Assembly: GCA_021018995.1 (NCBI GenBank)
Contig: CM037590.1
Coordinates: forward strand, 106,021,097 to 106,085,096
DNA from: Chloranthus sessilifolius
Lineage: Eukaryota; Streptophyta; Magnoliopsida; Chloranthales; Chloranthaceae
Reading direction: 5' to 3'
Length of the DNA: 64,000 bases
In this document: positions 56,885-64,000 of the stretch, piece by piece
How the letters are laid out: every line of letters begins with the position of its first letter
Numbering within the stretch: position 1 is the stretch's first letter
Program-made: the position numbers and the translations under genes
The notes under the pieces: generated by a model
Database searches by the model: none
Told to the model about the DNA's origin: nothing
The model's input: only the letters and a program-made list of their open reading frames with translations

Positions 56885-58848
56885 TGTTAAGCAGTGAAAA
56901 ATACGGTTTTTCACCTCCTAACCTGACCTTTGGAAGACCCTTGAGGTGTCTAATAATGTGTTTTAAGTATGTTTTGTAGATAAGCAATAAATTACAGCCT
57001 TAGCACAAACAGCCAACAAAAAGGGCAGATAAGCAATCTGCAGCCTCAACCTGTGCTCAAACTCCAACAATTCGCAAAGCCTGAGAAACTCATTGAAGGC
57101 CATGAACCCAACTGGGTGCACCTGAGACCAAGTATAATGCCAAGGGATGAAGATTGAATCCACCCATAGGTGACTAAGGGCGAGACAGATGAAAGACAGC
57201 ACATTCGAAGTATGTGCTAATTAAGAAAGCATAGAAATCAAGCTGTCGAGGGGTTCTCTTAAGTTGCCGAGAGGATCTGGTGCCTAAATGAGAAGATATC
57301 AAGAGGATTGATTTACATGTCGAGAGGTTCAATTGAACCCGTCATGCAGTGCACTCATTACTGTCGACAACTGCTGGGCGCATTCCTTGAGAGAATGAAA
57401 AGAAGCTGTCGACAGGATCTGCGACAACCAATTGACTAGTCGATCAGAACCTGTCGAGGAGATGAATGAGATGATTGCCAATCCTATCGACAAGCATCGT
57501 CAATCCTCTCAATAGGTTTACAAACCTGTCGATTTGCATGCAAAGCCAAACAGAACCTATTGAGAGGATCTCAGAACCTCTCGACACTCGATTCGGGGAA
57601 CTTCTCAGTTCTGTCTTCAGTAGTTGTCTACGCCAGAAACTTGTGCATGTGTTCCAAAGCATGTCAGCGACCCCTGAGGGTATTTAGGCACACAACGGGC
57701 CATGTGCGAAAACCCTAACGGTATCACATGTACTTGTCAGATGAGAGCCAATGGGAGAAGAGCTTATAGAAGAGAAATTGGCCACATTAGCATAATAGAA
57801 ATATTCTCTTGCATTCTGATTGGCTGAAACGGATCTGAGGACAGAGGAGGAGAGTATAAAAGCTTAGAGAAAATGCAAAAGAAACGATCCAGAAATTGAG
57901 AAAACCAGAGCTTAGGGCGAGATCCATTTTCCCAAAATTCTTCCTTCTTCCTCCTCTCTCCCTTCTCTCTTTAGCCAATCATGAGTGGCTAAACTCTTCT
58001 TAGTAGTTAGGGTGAGGTTTTAAGCTGTAAATTGACAGATTCAAATGCATTGTAAGGAACTGTAAGATGCGCAGATTGCAAATCTAAGCACAATTGTGTT
58101 GTAATTTGATAGTATAATTGTAGATTTTAAAGGTGATTCTGACCTATATTTCACTTTTTCGTATTTGTTTTCCCTGGGTTGGATAGTCCTGTAGATGTTA
58201 GCCTATGAGGGTCTCATATCCTGGCATCTACAACATCTGCAATGTTTTTCCTATTCTTCTCAAGATCTTTAAAGCAGAACAATCTCTAGGATGGTCTGTG
58301 ACCATTAAAGTGGACATATCATAGCCTTAGGATTGCTTCAATTCTCTAATTGAGATTATATTCTTATACCTCACCTCTGCCAGGGTAACCTGGGAAGCTG
58401 GGAGCCTGAAAAGAGGATTGTAGTAAATCAAATCTTAGCATTGCCATTGATTCCTTTGATTTTCAGTGAGAGACCAATACCCCTAGCTGTTGTTCTCCTC
58501 CTTTGATTTTTCATCCCTTCTATATCTCCCCTTACCACTGTGTCAAATTAGATCTGGATCAGTAGCATTTTATTCAGTAGTCCGTAGTTAAAGTGACAAA
58601 ACCCCAAAACCTCTCCTCTTTCGTAGATTAGGATAGAGTGCCAGATCCACTCTGGATCTGGAGATTTGCTTAAAGTTAGACCACATTTCCCTGTGGACAT
58701 ACCCTTACTTACCCTTTTAAAACTTGCTACAATAGCCCTGAATACTTGCAGGTCTGTGAATCTGTTTGCCTTGGTGTGTGTCCAATCTAGAGATTCCATA
58801 ATTGTTTGATTTAAAACCCCTTTTTGAGCATAAGGTAAACGACCAACA
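56885..58848 (+). repeat. 3' LTR of Athila-C
   Basis: Aligns along its full length with 46460-48426, with frequent single-base differences, mostly transitions. TATAAAAG at 57855-57862. Confidence 0.93.
58291..58322 (+). ncRNA. Leader hairpin, Athila-C 3' LTR
   Basis: Arms ATGGTCTGT and ACATATCAT pair at 8 of 9 positions around CCATTAAAGTGG, 436 bp after the TATA box. Confidence 0.55.
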
Positions 58849-59166
58849 AAGGCATCATAAAAAAAAAGAAGCAGAACCAAAAAAAGAAAACAAAAAAAAC
58901 AAAAAAACATACAAAACAAAAAGAACAAAAAGTCTGTGTAAATATATAATAACTTCCCTTTTTTTTTCAAATGCACCGCTTACACCCCATCCCAAAAAAT
59001 AGCCGGTGTGATGTCTAGCTTTCTTTCTTTCCTTTTTTACAAAAAGTAGAATAAATACATAAAGAAAATATGTATACCAAAAAGATGTGTGTATCTGTAA
59101 AGGGGTTTCTTATACCCCTTTTCTGTGTATCTGATCTATGCAAAAAGATGTGTGTGTAGGAGGGAC
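58849..59166. other. Tat-R spacer, continued
   Basis: A-rich, non-coding, the reverse complement match of 4158-4475 in Tat-L. No feature beyond the 5-bp duplication at 58849-58853. Confidence 0.8.
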
Positions 59167-60664
59167 TCAGCGGCCCAGCTCGTGCTTCAAGGCGTTAATC
59201 TCAACATGAAAGTCATCCTCCCGGACATTCTGCTAGGTCAACCAACGACCATGTAGGTTCTTATACGTCTGCCGAGAAGCATCAGCAGCTCGAAGGGCAA
59301 CACTTAAAGATCCCTTCAGACGAAGGACCTCACCCTCTGCTATCCCTGCTCTAACTTTCTATTACGCTAAAAGCTCATGCAGGACCCTCTTCTCATCAGT
59401 CAATAACTCAATACGGGCTCAGAGTGCCGTCTCCTTCTTAGGCCAGGGGCCTCCCGCATCAACACTCTCCGGCTGGTCCAAATAATCAGCAGCAGGCTGC
59501 TTAGCCAATAGCCAGGCCTCATACTCAGGGAAAGACTGAACTGAATCTTCCTGCTCCATATCTCACATCAGCATTGATTGACGCATCTCCCAAAGAGCGA
59601 CAATCCAATCTATGTCCTCGGAGGATCCCCTAGAAAAGATCAAGTCACATAGAGGGGGCTGTCTCACAAGGCACCTGCTGAGAGCAGCCGAACTAACGCA
59701 ACACTAGAAATGGGAAATAGAAGGTGTTGTCAGTCAATCCTAGAAGGGTGATGCCCTCATGGTCTTTGGAACGAACTATTGGGAAGGTCCGATCCAACCA
59801 AGGAAGCCTCCATATAAGCTTGGTATTGGTCAACCAAAGCTTCAAAACTGATGAATTGCCCTGCAGAAGCAAGTGACACCTACCCGAAAAACATCGAGCT
59901 GCCTCACCTCAGGTGATATAAAAGCGTGGCATGTGTCCCAAGATAGTGAGATGCTCACCTAACAAGACTTGAAGTAGCAAAGGGCATCCCTTGAGGTTCG
60001 CCACCTTGCACAAAGCAAAAGCATCCAGGCATCGATATTGTTCAGCGAGGACCAGGTGCATCACTGATCGGCCCTCCACCAACTCAGTCATGACGTCGCA
60101 AAGAGCCATGGAGAAGCTCTCTCCCCCAGTAAAGAAAAGGGCTTCTGAAATGAGACCGAGAGAAAAGGCTTTCGCATTAAAAATGTTCCTAACCGATAAT
60201 TTTCAGAGACTTTCGTCACCGAAAAGTTCTTTGAAGAATTTTAGCGAACACCTTGTGGGCCCCCCAACAAGACTTTTCTCATACTCAAATTTCTTCAAAC
60301 CAAGGGTAAGGTGAACAGATTTGGAGTAGCCTGACCTCGGCGTGACTCTTGCAAGGCCTCTATGAAGCCTCAAGCCGGACATATTGGATAGCTCCTAAAG
60401 GGTTGGAGTTAACTCCTACTTCCCAAAATAGAATACATGGATGTGTGCGTCCCAAAAATAAGCAGCAGCGTGAAGAAGGTCCCACCGTGGAAGAACGTCG
60501 AGGAAGAAGGGAAGGTGTGATAGGTTGAGCTGCTCAAGCTCAATAAGCTCGCTCTCATTTAAACTCCCAAGCCAACTTCTAAGAAAATTGGGCCCCAAGC
60601 CTAAGGAGATGAGCAAATTGGTTCCGAGCCCTCCATATAAGGGTGGGTTGGAAAGCGGATCCAT
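59167..60664 (-). pseudogene. aORF2: DUF7745-like gene with coiled coil (Tat-R)
   Basis: ATG at 60664 (MDPLSNPPLYGGLG), open to 60416 with PRWDLLHAAAYFWDAHIHVF, the start of the DUF7745 pattern. The continuation is out of frame to about 60110. 59909-60109 gives MHLVLAEQYRCLDAFALCK and CPLLLQVLLGEH. The coiled-coil end (59167-59560) reads PEYEAWLLAKQ, PWPKKETAL, ARIELLTDEKR and ALKHELGR. The stop at 59167 is at the same place as in Tat-L. Several frameshifts and stops. Opposite strand to gag-pol. Confidence 0.7.
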
Positions 60665-60800
60665 AAATGTACAAGGATCTTTGAAGAATATAAAATTTGA
60701 TGTATGTTGATGGACCCGCCCCTAAGAAAGCAAGAGGAGAAAGAATCGGTCAAAAAGACCAAGTCAAACAGAATAGGGAGGGAATTTGGACTGGCTCAAG

Positions 60801-60904
60801 TATATAAGGCCCCACAGGTCCCCAGGTCAAAACTGGCACAACTATTAGTTGCGCTAGTGCATTTTGTCACAGATTAAGCCTGGCGTAACTAATAGTTGAG
60901 CCAA
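60801..60904 (-). promoter_or_regulatory. aORF2 promoter of Tat-R: TATA box and two palindromes
   Basis: TATATA at 60801-60806 on the minus strand, palindromes at 60833-60857 and 60880-60904, the nearest 27 bp from the TATA box (26 bp in Tat-L). Tat-L has four palindromes here, Tat-R two. Confidence 0.7.
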
Positions 60905-61289
60905 CACAAGACTCCCCCCATACCTGTCCTTTTTCAAAATTTTGGCATTTTTTGTGTGGGCTGTTGACCTGATTCACGTGCTTTATAAAAACAGTTGCAC
61001 CTAAGAATTGACAAGGCATCTAATATTAAAATAAATCTGACTTTTATGCAGGAGAAACCCACACCGATGCATGCGGCATCAAGGCCCACTTCCATGGGCA
61101 GTTATCAAGATCTTCCTGTAAGCAGTAGGGTATATGCAAGAAAGAGATAACATTGCAAGTCGAAGAGAGACACTGAGCATATCCAAGCAAAACATCATCC
61201 CAAAAGTGCCATAAATATCAGTTACAAATAAAAAATCCCAATAAAGTTGTCTCAAAAGTGCTAAAATGTTTGAATGAAGAAGCTAGGGC
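60905..61289. other. Intergenic stretch between aORF1 and aORF2 of Tat-R
   Basis: No coding region or repeat noticed. It matches 2022-2400 of Tat-L only in places. Confidence 0.5.
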
Positions 61290-63755
61290 CTAATCCTTGT
61301 CCACACCCTTTGACTTCTTCTGCCAACGTGAAGAGCTCTGGTAGGTCCGCATATCTCCGACCCGGGACCAAGCCTGAGAAATCCTGCTAAGCAAGGATCG
61401 CGACTCCTTGGCACGTGCACGTTGCAAGTCATAGCCAAACTCAGAGACCAGGACCAATAAAAAAAAAAGGTGGAACCCACAGAAAAAGAGAGCAGCAGAA
61501 TACTCACTGTCTCCACATCCCGAAGCTCCGCAATGTTATGATGATACGCCGCATACTCCATAGCAAAATCAAAGTTCTACATTCAGAAGGATACAACGTC
61601 AGCTACCAGGGCAATCATAAAACACATGCAAAAGGAGGCGAAAATAAAAGAGAGATGGGTCGTCAGAGGGCTTACCCCTGGGATCACCACAGGAGGAGGG
61701 ACCCGGGCTGCTTCAGCAAAGATACGCGCCTGCCTGTCCACATTGACACAAGCCCGAGAGAAAGCTATCATCAAGGCATCAAAAAGTCCCGTAGACCATG
61801 GTTGGATCACCACCAGGAGCACCTACATGAGAGATACCCGACGGACCAACTCTGGAGAGACTTGCTTCGGATGAGCCCTCACCAGACGGACCAACACCAG
61901 AAGGGCCCTCACCTAAGGACCTGCCCCTGAGGAATCAACAGTACCCATCGCTGCCCTGCCTTCATTATCTGAGTCATCCCCTTTAGCAAACTGTGAACAA
62001 AATGAAAATCTGCTTAGAAAGAACAAAGACCAAATTAAAACAAAAGGAGACTAATCTGAAGAAGGGAAAGGAGAGTTACCTGCCCACATGGGCCACCAAA
62101 TGCAAGAAAGTTAGTGCTAGGGATAAAGTGTGGCAGGATGAACCGATACGGCAGGCACTCGTACCATATGTGATAATCTATGGGTATAAGAAGGGCATTG
62201 ATGGGGAGCCCATTATTGAGGAAGGCCGTTGTGAGCTCCCCAACGCTACCGACAGGACCCATGACATCGGCAGAAGGGTCCATGGGTATGGCGTAATAAC
62301 CCTGATACTGGTGCACCACCTGCTCCCCTAGATAGTAAACCCTCGCCCATGCCCCATAAAAGAAAACAATGTGGCGGTTGTTGAGAAGGTGCGATGGACC
62401 TACGGTTGCCCGGTTCCAGAAGGCAGAGTTGAGGTACGGATCGTGGAGGATCTATCCAAGTCAAGAGACAACCAATCAATCAGACAAGCAACATAACAAA
62501 TCAAGGAGAATTTCTGAGTTTAAGTAAACTGAGTTAGAAAGGGCTTTTCCTGCTCAGGGACAATCAGATCAAGTTGGGAACTCAAGCCCATCTCTAGGTG
62601 CGTCAGCCCACATCACAACGTCCGACATGGTTCCAGTTACTCAGAAGAGGGTAGGTGAGTGCATCCGAGTGGAGGAGCGGGCTCCCAGGATGAAAGTGGT
62701 GGTACCCCCATACCTAAGAGAAAGCAGTGCGCAAGAGACAAAGTAAGTAACACACAAGGATAATCCAAAAAGAGCTGATAAAAGCAAAAGGTAGGGGATT
62801 ACCTCCAATGCCGCTCAAAAGCCAATGACGGATTTAGCTTCCCCGATGGTGGCCCGGGCTATGCCGTACATCAACCATGCGTATATAGCCCCACTCCAAT
62901 CATACCTATGGACGTCACCCCAGTTGTCCATAAGCTTAGCAACGCTAGGCTGACTTGGCCGTCGCTCGCATTGGTAAAAAGGGTCTTATCCAACAGGAGC
63001 AGGAGAGTGATGTGGGCCAAGATGATGGCCCGCTCGGGCATAATGTAAAGCACCATATCTGGCTGCCCCAGATCCACCAACTCATCAGCCGTATAGAGTG
63101 CGGATAACCAGGTCATCTTGACCTTGGTGCCATGTATCTGCCCACGAGGGGGATACGCCCCTTTCATCCTGATGATGTCCTCCTTGCTCGACACTGCGAG
63201 ACTAGCTATCAAGATGCCCCCCACCCTGATGTCAGTAATCATTGCCCAATCAACGGGTGTCAAGGCCATCTCCGCATACGGCATATGGAAGGTCATCGTC
63301 TCAGGGTGGAACCGCTCAATCAATGCTTTCAGATACGCGGCATCGGCCCTCATAGCAGGGCAAGGCAGAAACTCCCCAAAGCCTACCTGCGCAAGTAAGA
63401 ACTTCACCATAGGAGGGACATAGAGGTAGAAATCATGAAAATCCAGCCTACCCCCACGAAATACGATGGAGGGGAGGTCTTGCATCTAAAGGAAAGTGCA
63501 TCAGATCTTGGAAATAAAGCAAAATTGCGCAAAGGAAAAATTGAATACGTCTCTTACCCTACCTGCTATGCCAAAATTCAAAATATGAATAGACTGTTGG
63601 TGTAGGAGGCCAACCCGGGCAACCTTGCCTTGCATTTCGATCCAAGGGCCCTCTCTCCGCTCTACCCAGAGGAACTGCTCCCCCCGCGGACTATAAACTA
63701 TCTCAGGCCCCTCCTCATGACCCTCCTCGGGAATATACTCATCATCACTGGACAT
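61290..63755 (-). pseudogene. aORF1: antisense seven-exon plant-mobile-domain gene (Tat-R)
   Basis: Inferred exons on the minus strand: 63558-63755 (MSSDDEYIPEEGHEEGPEIV), 62803-63485, 62550-62713, 62080-62451, 61676-61990, 61508-61576, 61290-61421. The first donor was placed at AGG|GTAAGAG because it keeps the frame. Exon 2 holds the PMD-like part (VPPMVKFLLAQVGFGEF, TFHMPYAEMALTPVDWAMI, LLLLDKTLFTNASDG). Exon 4 is fully open (NNRHIVFFYGAWARVYYLGE, FLNNGLPINALLIPIDYHIW). Lesions: a frameshift near 62930, exon 3 donor GA instead of GT, exon 7 acceptor AA instead of AG. The gene reads against gag-pol. Protein role unknown; PMD proteins are linked to transposon silencing in plants. Confidence 0.78.
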
Positions 63756-64000
63756 TCTGGGATAACAGAAAACAATTACATCAAAGCAGATCAATGATAA
63801 AGAACCATTCTATGCTACACTGCCAGGGAAGGTAAGTATGCTCTCTCGTGTTCTGTTCACTTTCAGAAAATAAAGATACACAAAAAAAATTTCCTTTAGC
63901 TTAAAAATGCAAAAAAAAACCCCTCCTCTTTTCCAAGAATAAATAAAAGAGAAATAAAACTTTCTTTTCAGGTCTGAAAATAAAGCCTGCTAAAATACAA
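63756..64000 (-). other. Upstream region of aORF1, probably a 5' UTR intron
   Basis: A pyrimidine-rich tract ending TTATCCCAG lies one base before the ATG, a good acceptor, so the 5' UTR probably has an intron whose donor is in or beyond this stretch. No ORF. Confidence 0.45.

Larger units (their letters stand above)
46460..58848 (+). mobile_element. Athila-C: Athila-like element without RT, RNase H or integrase
   Basis: Two LTRs of nearly equal length (1967 and 1964 bp), tRNA-Asp-type primer site, gag-protease, an additional ORF, polypurine tract. Flanks AAGAC (46455-46459) and AAGGC (58849-58853) are the target duplication; Tat-L shows the empty site (AAGGC in element sense, 4471-4475). 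The pol domains that should follow protease are absent, so it would need proteins from another Athila. Confidence 0.93.
30773..64000 (+). mobile_element. Tat-R: Tat/Ogre-like element, interrupted three times, 3' LTR outside window
   Basis: Same layout as Tat-L on the other strand: LTR 30773-35067 (split by a solo LTR), primer site 35070, leader, gag-pol to 45335, spacer, then antisense aORF2 (59167-60664) and aORF1 (61290-63755). Secondary insertions are the solo LTR (32341-34998), a MITE (41363-41580) and Athila-C (46460-58848), each with a recognisable 5-bp duplication. Confidence 0.92.

Overview
The window looks like repeat-dense heterochromatin of a flowering plant. There is no ordinary host gene and no rRNA or intact tRNA gene. 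The species cannot be named from the sequence. Almost everything is nested Ty3/gypsy LTR retrotransposons of two lineages: Tat/Ogre-like (dual RNase H, G-patch after the protease, pro-RT intron, antisense genes near the 3' end) and Athila-like (tRNA-Asp primer site, Athila gag and protease).

Layout. 1-17674: Tat-L on the minus strand (5' LTR 16068-17674, leader, gag, protease/G-patch, RT, RNase H plus archaeal-type RNase H, integrase, spacer), with two genes on the opposite strand at its 3' end: aORF2 (2742-4157) and aORF1 (1-2021). Tat-L sits inside the gag of Athila-A (minus, 17675-21064). 21065-22207 is unassigned. 22208-24944 is the 3' end (LTR plus internal sequence) of a third Tat-type element, LTR3. 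24945-30772 is the 3' part of Athila-B (plus strand), carrying an unusual insertion at 25973-28877 made of one Athila LTR joined to a nearly full copy of tRNA-Asp. 30773-64000: Tat-R on the plus strand, inserted in the Athila-B 3' LTR. Tat-R is itself interrupted by a solo Athila-type LTR (32341-34998), a small MITE-like element (41363-41580) and an Athila element, Athila-C (46460-58848), that has gag-protease and an extra ORF but no RT, RNase H or integrase. The antisense genes of Tat-R follow at 59167-60664 and 61290-63755.

All coding regions carry stops, frameshifts or lost catalytic residues, so the elements look inactive. What survives well is non-coding architecture. The Tat elements carry 25-nt palindromes (12-nt arms, one central base) in three places: about 280 bp upstream of the LTR TATA box, in the leader, and immediately upstream of the TATA box of aORF2. 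LTR3 has palindromes of the same geometry at the homologous place but with a different core. Athila LTRs carry a 32-nt hairpin 425-486 bp downstream of their TATA box, with covarying arms in seven copies. The spacer after Tat pol carries three covarying GAAA-capped hairpins. The most notable single event is the LTR-tRNA insertion, which looks like integrated plus-strand strong-stop DNA.
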